A stretch of 64,000 bases of DNA from Streptomyces anulatus (lineage in GTDB: Bacteria > Actinomycetota > Actinomycetes > Streptomycetales > Streptomycetaceae): NCBI RefSeq assembly GCF_014650675.1, contig NZ_BMVK01000005.1, positions 124,001 to 188,000 on the forward strand, in the 5' to 3' direction. Below the pieces are notes generated by a model that ran no database searches, had not been told where the DNA came from, and was given only the letters and a program-made list of their open reading frames with translations. Shown here in pieces: positions 1-8,889 of the stretch (position 1 is its first letter; the number at the start of each line of letters is the position of its first letter). A program made the translations under genes and the position numbers.

Positions 1-1
1 A

Positions 2-568
2 GACGACCTGGTGCGGTTGGGAATGCACAAGGTCGCACACCAGGACGTGACTCTGGTGGATCACATGTTCCGTGCCTGCGAAATCCTCCAGGACATGAAG
101 GCGGCCGAGAACATCTGCATGGCCGGCCTCTTCCACGGCGCCTACGGAACGGAGGGGCTGCACAACGACGACGTGGAGTTGATCCCGGACAGCAGGCGCG
201 CCGAGGTCCGGGCGGTCGTCGGCCCCGACGTCGAGCAGGTGATCTTCACCTTCTCGGTCATGAGCTACGCGTCCCTCGGAAAGAGCTTCCGCAAGGTGAT
301 GCGTCCGAACGGGGTGCCGGAGCTCAAGGACCGGCGGACCGGTGAGGACATTCCCCTGGACCGGGAGCAGTTCCTGGACATCCTCCGCATGAAGCTGGGC
401 GACGTCCTGGCGCACATGCCGACGCAGGTCGGCCACACCGTGCTCGACATGCCGACGGAATTCGCGGGGTTCTGGAAGGTGGCAGCCGAATACCTCGGCC
501 CCGACGCAATCAACACGTGGAACAAGATTACGGGAGAAGAACTGTGGATCGATCCGGTACAGAGCTGA
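2..568 (+). CDS. HD-like / DUF6817-type protein, 5'-truncated
   Basis: The frame is open from base 2, so the true start lies outside the window; the GTG at 11 and the ATG at 23 are only internal candidates. About 188 residues are visible. A His-containing helix (TLVDHM) is followed by LFHGAYGTE and a later GPDVEQV, which looks like the metal-binding layout of HD-fold proteins, except that the usual HD pair reads HG. I recall this pattern from small DUF6817-like proteins in natural product clusters, but I cannot name a reaction. The stop overlaps the next start (TGATG), so it is translationally coupled to the NRPS and probably serves the same pathway. It could be a hydrolase, a metal-dependent oxygenase or a non-catalytic partner. 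Confidence 0.55.
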   Translation, partial: DDLVRLGMHKVAHQDVTLVDHMFRACEILQDMKAAENICMAGLFHGAYGTEGLHNDDVELIPDSRRAEVRAVVGPDVEQVIFTFSVMSYASLGKSFRKVMRPNGVPELKDRRTGEDIPLDREQFLDILRMKLGDVLAHMPTQVGHTVLDMPTEFAGFWKVAAEYLGPDAINTWNKITGEELWIDPVQS

Positions 569-3500
569 TGACGGAATCCTGGGAGGGCTTCCGGCTGTCC
601 AGGCAGCAGGAGCACGTCCTCGGCCCCGACGCGGCCGGACTGGCCGGCCGGACCGTGGCCGAGGTGCGCCTCGCGGAGCCGATCGAACGCGCGGTGCTCG
701 AGAGCGCGGCCCACGACGTGGCGTCGGCACACGAGATCCTGCGCACCGACTACCGCAAGATCCTCGGCGAGCACAGCGCGCTGCTGATGGTCATCGAGGA
801 CGAACCGCGCATCCGCGTATCGGAGCGCTCCGGTGACTCCGCCGCCCTGGCCACGGCCGTCCGCGAGGCACAGCAGGTCAGCTCCGAGGAGAGCGCGCTC
901 GACCTCGTGCTCTTCGGCCGGACCGACACCGATCAGGGTGTTTCGCTGATTGTCTCCGCGCCGCGCATGAGCATGGACGTCGCCTCCGTCGAGGTCTTCC
1001 TCCGGGATCTGCAACAGGCCTGCGCCGCCCGGCTGAAGGGCGAGCACTGGACCCGCGACGACATCGCCCAGTACGCCGACTACGCCCAGTGGCAGTTCGA
1101 AGAGGCGGTACCGACCGGGGCGGACAAGGAGCGCGCGGCCGAACGGCAGGCACGCCTGGCCGCGCTGCCTCCCCTCCACCTCCCGCTGGAACTCCGCTCG
1201 GCGGGCGCCGGCCGCGAGGACCTGGAGTGGACGGTCCCGGCGGGCCTGGCCCGGAAGCTGCGCGACCTCGGTGACTCGTGCGACTCCGGCCTGCGCGGCG
1301 TCCTGCTGGCCGGCTGGCTCGGGGCCCTCTGGCACGCCACCGGCCGACCGGACAGCCTCGCGGTCGACACGACGCTCCCGCGCCGTACGTTCAGTGAACT
1401 GGCCACGTCCATCGGGCGTTTCGAGAGCCCCGTACCGGTCTTCGCCGACGTCGCCGAGGCGACGACCCTGCAGGAGCTGCTGAGCTCGGTGGGCCGGCAG
1501 GTCAGTGCGTTCGAACAGCCGGAGGAAGGCTCCGCGGAGGCGCCGCGGCAGTTCGCCGCGAGCCTGCCGGGCTTCACCTTCAGCGACGTGGCGAGCCTCG
1601 TCCGGCCGGGCGCGCCGGCCTTCTCGGACCTGCGGATCCAGCCGTCCGACGACGCCCACAAGGTCGCTCTGGAGGTGCGGGGCACGGGGGAGGAGATCCG
1701 CCTCACGCTGCGCCACCAGGCCGACGGCATGGCCGAGGGCGGCGCCGAGGCGCTGGCGGCCTGTCTGCGGGCCACCCTGGAAGCCCTGGGCGGCGACCGG
1801 TCGGTCGCCCTGTCCGCGCCGGCCATGCTCGACGCGGACGCGTCCCGCGCGCTCATCGAGGCCACCCATGTCACGCGGACCCGGGACAGCGCCCCGGCAC
1901 ACTGGCACCGACAGGTCGAACAGGCCGCGGAACGCACCCCCGACGCCACGGCGCTCAGGACCGACACGGGCACCTGGAGCTACCGTGCGCTCGACCGGGC
2001 CGCCAACCGCCTGGCCAACGAGCTGATCGCACGCGGCGTAGCCCCCGGGAACCTGGTCGGCCTCTGCCTGGAGCGGTCCGACGTGGCCCTCGTGGCAATG
2101 CTCGCCATCGCCAAGGCCGGCGCCGGTTACGTACCGGTGGACCCAAACCTGCCGCCCAAGCGCCGCGCCGCCATCGCGACCGCCGTGGGCTTCCGGCACG
2201 TGGTCGCCACGGACGGGACGGCGTCGGACGTTCCCGCGGGCTGCGACATCGTCCTCGTCGACCCGGAGCTGACGGTCTGCAAGCAGCGCGGTGACGAGCG
2301 CCCCGATGTCGCGACGACGGACGAGTCGCCCGCCTACGTGCTGTTCACCTCGGGCTCCACCGGCCTGCCCAAGGGGGTGCTCGTCGGCCACGGACAGCTC
2401 GCCGCCTACCTGGACGGCGTCATGGACCGGCTGGGGCTCACCGGCGCGATCGACTCGGTCGCCCTGAGCTCCCTGGGCACCGACCTGGGCAACACCGCGC
2501 TCTTCCCGCCTCTCATGACCGGCGGAACGCTCCGTGTCGTCGCTCCCGGCGTCTCCGCGGACGCGCAGGCGCTCGCGGAACTGCTGACCGAGGAGACCTA
2601 CGACCTCGTCAAGATCACCCCGACGCACCTGGAGGCCGTCTTCACGGTGGCCGAGGCGCCGGAGCGGCTGATGCCGCGCACGGCTCTGGTGATGGGCGGC
2701 GAGCCGCTGGGATGGGGTACGTACAACCTGTTCCGGGCCTTCCTCGGCGACTGCAAGCTGTACAACCACTACGGTCCGAGCGAGACCACCGTCGGCGTGC
2801 TCTGCGGCGAGGTCACCTCCGGCGAGCTGGCCGACCTGGCCTCCACCGTGCCGCTGGGCAGGCCGATGCGGCACGCGCGCGCCTATGTCCTGGACCCGCA
2901 GGGCAGGCCGCTGCCTCCCGGCGTCCCGGGCGAGCTCTGGATCGGCGGGTCCTCGGTGTCCCAGGGGTATCTCGACGGGACGGCCGACCAGAAGGAACGA
3001 TTCGTCGAGGACCCGTTCAGCACGGTCCCCGGGGCCCGGATGTACCGCTCCGGCGACAAGGTGCGGATGCTGCCCGACCTGGGCTTCGAGTTCCTCGGAC
3101 GCGTCGACCGGCAGATCAAGATACGCGGATTCCGGGTCGAGATGGGCGAGGTGGAGGCGGTCATGCGCCGTCACCCGCGGGTGACGGGCAGCCTGGTCGT
3201 GGTGACCGGCGAGAGCACGGCCATGCACCTCGTCGGCTATCTGACCGACGCCGAGGGCAGCCGCGGATCCGCCGAGTGGATCAGGGAGTTCCTGGCGGAG
3301 AGCCTTCCGGAGTTCATGATTCCCACGCAGTTCGTGGCCCTGGACGCCTTCCCGATGACCAGCACCGGCAAGATCAACGCGTCGATGCTGCCCGCGCCCG
3401 GCACCTACAGCGCGGGCTCGACGTCGAGTGTCGAGCCCCGGACCCCGACCGAGAAGAAGGTCGCCGACATCGTGGCGCAGCTCCTGCTGCTGAACGACGT

Positions 3501-3687
3501 CGGGGCCGACGCGGACTTCTTCGAGGTCGGCGGGCACTCGCTGCTGGCGACCCAGCTGATCGCCCGGCTGCGCGACGAGTTCAAGGTGAGCGTGAAGCTG
3601 CGCAACCTCTTCGAACGCCCCGTCGTGTCGGAACTCTCCGAATTCATCGATGAGTTGCTCGCCAAGAAGACGGGAGAAGAGCGTTGA
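568..3687 (+). CDS. NRPS, degenerate C - A (predicted Asp) - PCP
   Basis: This 1039-residue protein starts at the ATG overlapping the upstream stop; an in-frame upstream start at 517 would lie inside the previous gene. Residues 1-420 are C-domain-like, but the HHxxxDG site reads PRMSMDV, so the catalytic histidine is missing. The A domain covers about 440-930, with A3 FTSGSTGLPKG near 592, A5 YNHYGPSE near 731 and A10 STGKIN. Aligning the pocket by eye to GrsA gives D-L-T-K-V-G-H-V-G-K, which matches published aspartate codes (DLTKVGHIGK-like). The PCP has FFEVGGHSLLA with its phosphopantetheine serine near 990. It probably loads L-aspartate as a tethered substrate for the dioxygenase that follows with a 4-base overlap. 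There is no thioesterase. Confidence 0.88.
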   Translation: MTESWEGFRLSRQQEHVLGPDAAGLAGRTVAEVRLAEPIERAVLESAAHDVASAHEILRTDYRKILGEHSALLMVIEDEPRIRVSERSGDSAALATAVREAQQVSSEESALDLVLFGRTDTDQGVSLIVSAPRMSMDVASVEVFLRDLQQACAARLKGEHWTRDDIAQYADYAQWQFEEAVPTGADKERAAERQARLAALPPLHLPLELRSAGAGREDLEWTVPAGLARKLRDLGDSCDSGLRGVLLAGWLGALWHATGRPDSLAVDTTLPRRTFSELATSIGRFESPVPVFADVAEATTLQELLSSVGRQVSAFEQPEEGSAEAPRQFAASLPGFTFSDVASLVRPGAPAFSDLRIQPSDDAHKVALEVRGTGEEIRLTLRHQADGMAEGGAEALAACLRATLEALGGDRSVALSAPAMLDADASRALIEATHVTRTRDSAPAHWHRQVEQAAERTPDATALRTDTGTWSYRALDRAANRLANELIARGVAPGNLVGLCLERSDVALVAMLAIAKAGAGYVPVDPNLPPKRRAAIATAVGFRHVVATDGTASDVPAGCDIVLVDPELTVCKQRGDERPDVATTDESPAYVLFTSGSTGLPKGVLVGHGQLAAYLDGVMDRLGLTGAIDSVALSSLGTDLGNTALFPPLMTGGTLRVVAPGVSADAQALAELLTEETYDLVKITPTHLEAVFTVAEAPERLMPRTALVMGGEPLGWGTYNLFRAFLGDCKLYNHYGPSETTVGVLCGEVTSGELADLASTVPLGRPMRHARAYVLDPQGRPLPPGVPGELWIGGSSVSQGYLDGTADQKERFVEDPFSTVPGARMYRSGDKVRMLPDLGFEFLGRVDRQIKIRGFRVEMGEVEAVMRRHPRVTGSLVVVTGESTAMHLVGYLTDAEGSRGSAEWIREFLAESLPEFMIPTQFVALDAFPMTSTGKINASMLPAPGTYSAGSTSSVEPRTPTEKKVADIVAQLLLLNDVGADADFFEVGGHSLLATQLIARLRDEFKVSVKLRNLFERPVVSELSEFIDELLAKKTGEER

Positions 3688-4691
3688 GCCCAGAGGCAGG
3701 TACGAAGCGTTTCGGACGCGCACGGAAGTCCATCTCGGTCAGCGGGGAGGAGCTCGTCAGGGTGGCCCCGCTGCTGGAGGGGACGCGGGCGGTCTCGTGC
3801 ACGCCGGCCGTCCCCGGGCTGGACGCGCGCGAGTGGCTGGCCAGTTCGGGGAAGACCCTGGCGAAACTGCGCGTCGAGCACGGGGCGGTGCTGCTGCGCG
3901 GCTTCAGCCCGCTCGACGCCACGGGGCTCGGCGAGCTCGCCACCGCCTTCGCCGGCGAACTGCGCGACTACGACAACCGGTCCACCCCGCGGACCCGGGT
4001 CGAGGACAAGGTCTTCACCTCGACGGAGTACCCGTCCGACCAGACCATTCCGCTGCACAACGAGATGTCCTACACCGCCTCGTGGCCGGACACCCTCTTC
4101 CTCGCCTGCATGGTCCCGGCGACCGAGGGCGGGGAGACGCCGCTGGCGGACAGCGCCCGCATCCACGACAGGATGCCCGACGCGACGCGTGAGCGCTTCG
4201 AGCGGGACGGCGTGATGTACGTACGCAACTTCGGCCTCGGGCTCGACCTCAGCTGGCAGGAGGCGTTCCAGACGGAGGACCGGGACGAGGTCTCGGCCTT
4301 CTGCGAGAAGAACGGCATCCAGGCGGAGTGGCTGGGCGGAGAGCGGCTGCGCACCCGGCACGTGGTGCAGGCGACCGTGGAGTCGCGGGCGTCCGGCCGG
4401 AAGGTCTGGTTCAACCAGGCGCACCTGTTCCACGTCAGCTCGCTTCCCGCGAGCGTCGAGCGCGAACTGCGCGAGAGCTTCTCCGAGGACGAGCTGCCGC
4501 GCAACGCCCTGTACGGCGACGGCAGCCCGCTGGACGCCGCGGACCTGGCGAACGTCCGGGCCGCCTACGCCGCGGAGGAGATCGCGTTCCCCTGGGAGGC
4601 GGGCGACGTCGTGATCGTCGACAACGAGCAGTTCGCGCACGGGAGAAGGCCCTACTCCGGGCCCCGCTCGGTGATGGTGGCCATGGCATGA
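3684..4691 (+). CDS. SyrP/TauD-family Fe(II)/2-oxoglutarate dioxygenase
   Basis: The protein has 335 residues and starts at TTG overlapping the NRPS stop (TTGA), with GGGAGAAG upstream as ribosome binding site. The TauD fold is shown by the iron-binding HNEMSY (HxE) near residue 118, the GGETPLAD stretch after it, and the distal AHGRRPYSG (His and the 2-oxoglutarate-binding Arg) near the C terminus. SyrP-type members hydroxylate the beta carbon of aspartate held on a PCP. The gene lies directly behind an aspartate-loading A-PCP protein, so 3-hydroxyaspartyl-PCP is the likely product. The family assignment is firm; the substrate is inferred from context and from the A-domain code. Confidence 0.85.
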   Translation: MSPEAGTKRFGRARKSISVSGEELVRVAPLLEGTRAVSCTPAVPGLDAREWLASSGKTLAKLRVEHGAVLLRGFSPLDATGLGELATAFAGELRDYDNRSTPRTRVEDKVFTSTEYPSDQTIPLHNEMSYTASWPDTLFLACMVPATEGGETPLADSARIHDRMPDATRERFERDGVMYVRNFGLGLDLSWQEAFQTEDRDEVSAFCEKNGIQAEWLGGERLRTRHVVQATVESRASGRKVWFNQAHLFHVSSLPASVERELRESFSEDELPRNALYGDGSPLDAADLANVRAAYAAEEIAFPWEAGDVVIVDNEQFAHGRRPYSGPRSVMVAMA

Positions 4692-5971
4692 GCGACGCGG
4701 CCACGTTCGAGGCTGTCCGCGAGGAGATCGCCTACGCCTACGACAACACCGTCTTCTTCCGCCGTCACATGGAGGAACTCGGCCTCCGGCCGGAGGACAT
4801 CCGTGACGCGGCGGACTTCCAGCGGATCGCCCCGACCTCGAAGGTGCACTACCGGCGGAACTACCCCGCCGGCGTCCTGGCGCAGGGCTACCACCTCAAC
4901 TCGCCCAACGTCATGCGCTTCCAGAGCTCCGGCACGTCCGGCGACCGGCTGAACAGCGCCATCATGTCCTACGACCTGGCCAGGCGGCAGGCGACCGGAC
5001 TCGGCGTCAACCGCCGCTTCGACGAGCTCTGGCAGCCGGGCAGCCGGCCCCGGATCTGCCGGTTCGCGCCGCCGAACTGTTCGGACGTGGAGTGCGCGAC
5101 GGGCTTCTCCTCCATGGAGGACCGGATCCTCCCGGACGGCACGCTGGTGCTGACCGTCGCCCACGACCTCCTGGCGACACCGGAGTGGCAGATCGTCAAG
5201 GCCCTCGACGAGATCGAGAGCTACCAGCCCGACCTGCTGGTGGTGGACCCGACGCACTTCGCCTTCCTGACCAGGTGGGCGCGGCGCCTCGACCGGAAGA
5301 TCACCTCTCCGCGACGGCTGCACACGGTGTGCGGATACACCCTCATGACGCGGGTGGCGCGGCGTCAGATCGAGGAGTTCATGGGGCTGGACACGCCGAT
5401 CGGCGACATGATCGGCATGTCCGAGCTGGGCTACCTGGGGTTCGAGTGCCACCTCGGGCAGCGGCACATCAACAACCGTGACTTCTACGTGGAGTTCGTC
5501 CAGGACGGGAAGCCCGTCGAGGACGGCCGTACGGGCGAGCTGTACGTCACCACGATCGACGACGGGCTCATCCCGCGCGTCCGGTACGCCACCGGTGACC
5601 ACTTCACCCCGCTGGGGAGCCCCTGTGCCTGCGGCAGCGAACTGCCGGTCGTGCGGGTCGAGGGCCGGGCGACGCACATGGTGCGGTTGTCGGACGGCCG
5701 GATCGTCACGCCCGCCGCCGTGGACGTCGCGGTCGGCCCGGCGCCCTGGATGGACCTCTACAAGCTGGAGCAGGACAGCACGGGTGCGTGCTCCTTCCGG
5801 TACATCCCCAACGCCAAGGCCCGGCCCGACGACGTCACGGCCCTCGAAGCCCGCCTGGTCGAGACCCTGACGCCGAACCGCGTCCACGTGGAGGCCGTGG
5901 ACTACATCTCCAGCGAACGCAGCGGCAAGTTCCAGCCATGTCTCTCCCACATCTCCGCAGAGGGCGTGTGA
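4688..5971 (+). CDS. PaaK-like AMP-forming ligase / adenylating enzyme
   Basis: The 427-residue protein starts at ATG overlapping the dioxygenase stop (ATGA). It shows the phenylacetate-CoA ligase family pattern: an early phosphate loop FQSSGTSGD near residue 79, GMSELGYLG near the middle, and TGELYVTT with RYATGDHF in the C-terminal part. The family adenylates a carboxylate and passes it to CoA or another nucleophile. Standard phenylacetate degradation genes are absent, so it more likely activates a pathway carboxylic acid, or a released hydroxyaspartate-derived product. A cysteine-rich stretch (CACGS) near 317 is reminiscent of a metal site seen in some relatives. The substrate is unknown. 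Confidence 0.75.
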   Translation: MSDAATFEAVREEIAYAYDNTVFFRRHMEELGLRPEDIRDAADFQRIAPTSKVHYRRNYPAGVLAQGYHLNSPNVMRFQSSGTSGDRLNSAIMSYDLARRQATGLGVNRRFDELWQPGSRPRICRFAPPNCSDVECATGFSSMEDRILPDGTLVLTVAHDLLATPEWQIVKALDEIESYQPDLLVVDPTHFAFLTRWARRLDRKITSPRRLHTVCGYTLMTRVARRQIEEFMGLDTPIGDMIGMSELGYLGFECHLGQRHINNRDFYVEFVQDGKPVEDGRTGELYVTTIDDGLIPRVRYATGDHFTPLGSPCACGSELPVVRVEGRATHMVRLSDGRIVTPAAVDVAVGPAPWMDLYKLEQDSTGACSFRYIPNAKARPDDVTALEARLVETLTPNRVHVEAVDYISSERSGKFQPCLSHISAEGV

Positions 5972-7206
5972 TGACCGTTCAGAGTTCCTGTCGTGACGAC
6001 TTTCCGGCCCTGCGGCGAAAGATCGACGGCCAGACGATCTCCTACCTGGACAACGGGGCGACGACCCTGAAGCCGCGCTCCGTGATCGACGCCGTCACCG
6101 AGTACTACGAGACCAACGGCGCCAACATCCACCGCGGAAAGCACCGGCTCTCCGAAGAGGCTTCCGACGCCTACGAGGCGTCCCGCACGGTGCTCGCCCG
6201 GCACATCGGCGCGGCCGCGAACGAGGTGGTCCTGCTCCGCAACACCAGCGAGGCCATCAACCTGGTCGCCGGCGGCCTGGAGCTGCCTCCGGACGCCTAC
6301 ATCGTCGGCTGCATGGACGCGCACCACTCCCAGATCCTGCCCTGGCGGAGGGCCGGCCGGCTCGATCTCACCAGGGTGGACGGCTACGGCCGCCTGGACC
6401 GCGACCACTTCAGGGAGCTGCTGCGCGGCCGTCCCCAGGTGGTGGCGCTCACGCACTGCTCCAACGTCACCGGGGTCATCCACCCGGTGGAGGAGCTCAT
6501 CGAGGAGGTCCGCGCCGCCTGCGACGCGGTCATCGTCCTCGACGCCGCGCAGTCCCTGCCGCACGAACGCGTCAACGTGCACAAGCTGGACGTCGACTTC
6601 ATGGCGTTCTCGATGCACAAGATGCTCGGGCCCACCGGCGTCGGCTGCCTCTTCGGCCGCAGCGAACTCCTCGCGAAGCTGCGCCCCCAGAACGTCGGCG
6701 GCGGCATGGTCGACTGGGTCGACCTCGACGGCAGCGTCGACCGGCGGACCCCGTTCAAGTTCGAGTCGGGAACTCCGGCCATCGCCTCGGTCATCGGCTG
6801 CGCGGCGGCGATCCGGTACCTCGAAGGGCTGGACGCCGGCGCTCAGCACCAGCACGGCCAGGACCTCTGCGCGGCCCTGGTCGGCGGCGCGATCGACCGT
6901 CCCGGTGTGAGCCTGATCGGCCCTCCGGACGTGAAGGACCGTATCCCGCTGGCGACCCTGCGGCTGGCGGACGGTGTTCCCGCGGGGGAGGTCGCCCGTC
7001 TGCTGAGCGACTCCCACGGCTACATGGTGCGCAGCGGTCACATGTGCGCGCAGCCCCTGGTCACGGAGTTGGCCGGCGGCGAAGTCCTGCGCGTGTCGGC
7101 GTACGTGTACAACGATGTCTCGGAGATCGAGGGCTTCTACGGGGCGTTGGACGAACTGCTGAGCTGGATGGCGCCGGCGGCGCGGACGGGAGCCGGGCGA
7201 ACATGA
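5971..7206 (+). CDS. SufS-like class V PLP enzyme (cysteine desulfurase / selenocysteine lyase family)
   Basis: The ATG start shares its first base with the upstream TGA, giving 411 residues. Family marks are [11 protein letters not shown] near the N terminus, [10 protein letters not shown], the HCSNVTG stretch, the PLP lysine in [11 protein letters not shown] near 212, and [10 protein letters not shown] near the C terminus. In SufS that last motif (RTGHHCAQPL) carries the catalytic persulfide cysteine, and the cysteine is kept here. No sufBCDU genes are visible, so iron-sulfur assembly is unlikely. It may mobilise sulfur for the product, or catalyse beta-elimination, epimerisation or lyase chemistry on the hydroxyaspartate-derived unit, as other biosynthetic members of the fold do. 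Confidence 0.82.
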   Translation: MTVQSSCRDDFPALRRKIDGQTISYLDNGATTLKPRSVIDAVTEYYETNGANIHRGKHRLSEEASDAYEASRTVLARHIGAAANEVVLLRNTSEAINLVAGGLELPPDAYIVGCMDAHHSQILPWRRAGRLDLTRVDGYGRLDRDHFRELLRGRPQVVALTHCSNVTGVIHPVEELIEEVRAACDAVIVLDAAQSLPHERVNVHKLDVDFMAFSMHKMLGPTGVGCLFGRSELLAKLRPQNVGGGMVDWVDLDGSVDRRTPFKFESGTPAIASVIGCAAAIRYLEGLDAGAQHQHGQDLCAALVGGAIDRPGVSLIGPPDVKDRIPLATLRLADGVPAGEVARLLSDSHGYMVRSGHMCAQPLVTELAGGEVLRVSAYVYNDVSEIEGFYGALDELLSWMAPAARTGAGRT

Positions 7207-7421
7207 CCGCCAACCCCTTCGAGGGCGACGGCGCGTTCCACGTGCTGGTCAACGACGAGGAACAGCACGCGCTGTGGCCGGCCTTCGCCGACGTGCCCGC
7301 CGGCTGGCGGTCCGTCTTCGGTCCCGGTGAGCGGAAGGCGGCCCTGGAGTACGTCGAGGCTCACTGGAGCGATCTGCGGCCCAGGAGCCTCCGCGAACAC
7401 ATGGCCGACCACAGCCGCTGA
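7203..7421 (+). CDS. MbtH-like protein
   Basis: The 72-residue protein starts at the ATG overlapping the previous stop (ATGA). It carries the family signature: NPFEGDG at the N terminus, a central [12 protein letters not shown] and a C-terminal [11 protein letters not shown] with the conserved tryptophans. MbtH proteins bind NRPS adenylation domains and help them fold and act. Its place between two NRPS genes suggests it serves the Asp-loading protein, the two-module synthetase, or both. Length and motifs are normal for the family. Confidence 0.95.
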   Translation: MTANPFEGDGAFHVLVNDEEQHALWPAFADVPAGWRSVFGPGERKAALEYVEAHWSDLRPRSLREHMADHSR

Positions 7422-7454
7422 CGGCGGGTGTGACCTTTCCCGAACGGAGTACTG

Positions 7455-8768
7455 ATGACCAATAGCCCGAAGAGAGCGGAGGAGCCGACGGTGCCGTCGC
7501 AACAGGACCTTCCGGCCGACACGGCGGGAGCGGCGGTCGCGCGCGAGACGAGCGGGCGCAACACCGCGGTCCTGGTCGGGTTCACGGCCCTGTCCAACCT
7601 CGCGGACGGGGTCATGAAGATCGCCCTTCCGCTGGTGGCCACCACGCTGACCAGCTCTCCGGCTCTCATCTCGGGCGTCATGCTCACGCTGTCCCTGCCG
7701 TGGCTGCTCACCGCGTTGCACGTGGGGGTCCTGGTGGACCGCTACGACCGGCGCAAGCTGGTGTGGGCGGCCAACGGCATCCAGATCGTCGTCGTGGGCG
7801 TCCTGGTCGCTCTGGCGGCCTCCGACGCGCTGAGTCTGCCGGCCATCTACGTGTGCGGCGCCGTTCTCGGCGTCGCCGAGGTGCTCGCCATGACATCGGC
7901 CGCGGCGCTCGTGCCGGACGTCGTCGCGGCGTCCGGCCGGGAGCGGGTGAACTCCTGGGTGGCGGGCGCGGAGACCGTGTGCCAGGAGTTCGCCGGCCCG
8001 TTCATCGGGGGGCTGCTGGTCGGCGTCGGCGCGTCGTTCGCCCTCGGCGCGACGTTCGTCGGATACACGCTGACCGCGGTGATCCTGGTGTTCCTGGTCG
8101 GCCGGTTCCGGGTGGCGGTCGCGCCGGACGAGGTGACACCGCCCGTTCACGCGCAGATCAGCGAGGGTCTGCGGTTCCTGTGGCAGCAACGACTGCTGCG
8201 GGTGCTCGCTCTCGCGGTGGCGGTGCTGGGCTCCTGCTGGGGAGCCTGGTACGCCGTCATGCCGCTGTACGCGACCGGTCCCATGGGCCTGAGCGCGGCG
8301 GACTACGGTCTGCTGGTCGGCGCGCTCGGCGTGGGCGGCATTCTCGGCACGGTCGTCGTCGGCCCGTTCAACCGGCTGTTCGGCCGCCGTTGGGCGATGG
8401 TCTGCACCGTCGTCCTGACCTCTGTGCTCGTCGTCGCCCCGGCGCTGACGACCCAGGTGTGGGTCGTCGGCGCGGCCGCCTTCCTCGGCGGCATGGGCGG
8501 CACCCTGTGGACGATCAACGTGCGTACCGTCATGCAGACCCTCGTCCCGATGCAGATGATGGGCCGGTTCGGCGCGGTGTTCCGGCTGTTCGCCTTCGGC
8601 GCGATCCCGGTGGGCGCCGGCCTGTCCGGTCTGCTGGCGGAGTGGTTCTCGACGCCGGCGGCGCTGGCCGTCTTCGCGATCGGATCACTGGTCGTCTTCG
8701 TGCCTCTGGTGCGTGTCTTCACGCCCGAGGCCGAGGCGGACATCGCGCACCGCCTCCAGCAGCCCTGA
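7455..8768 (+). CDS. MFS exporter of the NRPS locus
   Basis: The protein has 437 residues, with an ATG start preceded by ACGGAG. About twelve hydrophobic segments are visible after a roughly 35-residue polar N terminus. The loop between helices 2 and 3 carries DRYDRRKLVWAAN, the typical MFS motif A, and the sequence resembles the EntS/MefA-like branch of drug and siderophore exporters. It lies 33 bp after the MbtH gene and is followed by a strong hairpin terminator, so it seems to be the last gene of the first NRPS operon and probably exports the peptide product or gives self-resistance. Confidence 0.88.
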   Translation: MTNSPKRAEEPTVPSQQDLPADTAGAAVARETSGRNTAVLVGFTALSNLADGVMKIALPLVATTLTSSPALISGVMLTLSLPWLLTALHVGVLVDRYDRRKLVWAANGIQIVVVGVLVALAASDALSLPAIYVCGAVLGVAEVLAMTSAAALVPDVVAASGRERVNSWVAGAETVCQEFAGPFIGGLLVGVGASFALGATFVGYTLTAVILVFLVGRFRVAVAPDEVTPPVHAQISEGLRFLWQQRLLRVLALAVAVLGSCWGAWYAVMPLYATGPMGLSAADYGLLVGALGVGGILGTVVVGPFNRLFGRRWAMVCTVVLTSVLVVAPALTTQVWVVGAAAFLGGMGGTLWTINVRTVMQTLVPMQMMGRFGAVFRLFAFGAIPVGAGLSGLLAEWFSTPAALAVFAIGSLVVFVPLVRVFTPEAEADIAHRLQQP

Positions 8769-8782
8769 GTCCCGGGCACACA

Positions 8783-8839
8783 CGCGACGCCCCGCCCCCG
8801 GCCGCCCACTGCGGAAGAGGTCCCGGGCGGGGCGTCGCG
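8783..8839 (+). terminator. Hairpin terminator after the first NRPS operon
   Basis: A perfect 15-bp inverted repeat (arms 8783-8797 and 8825-8839, almost pure GC) with a 27-nt loop lies 14 bp after the MFS stop. It separates the left operon from the two-module NRPS, which must therefore have its own promoter or depend on read-through. Confidence 0.75.
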
Positions 8840-8889
8840 TCGTGCCGGCCCGGTAATGGAATTCGTGAGTGTGACCCATGGGAGCAGAC

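Noticed and set aside
265..3723. 1152-codon open frame on the minus strand
   Set aside because: It is the antisense shadow of the Asp-loading NRPS. The translation is rich in R/G/A/H without family motifs, a usual effect of high-GC codon bias.
4688..5971. Phenylacetate catabolism gene (paaK)
   Set aside because: No paaABCDE genes are near, and it is translationally coupled to NRPS tailoring genes.
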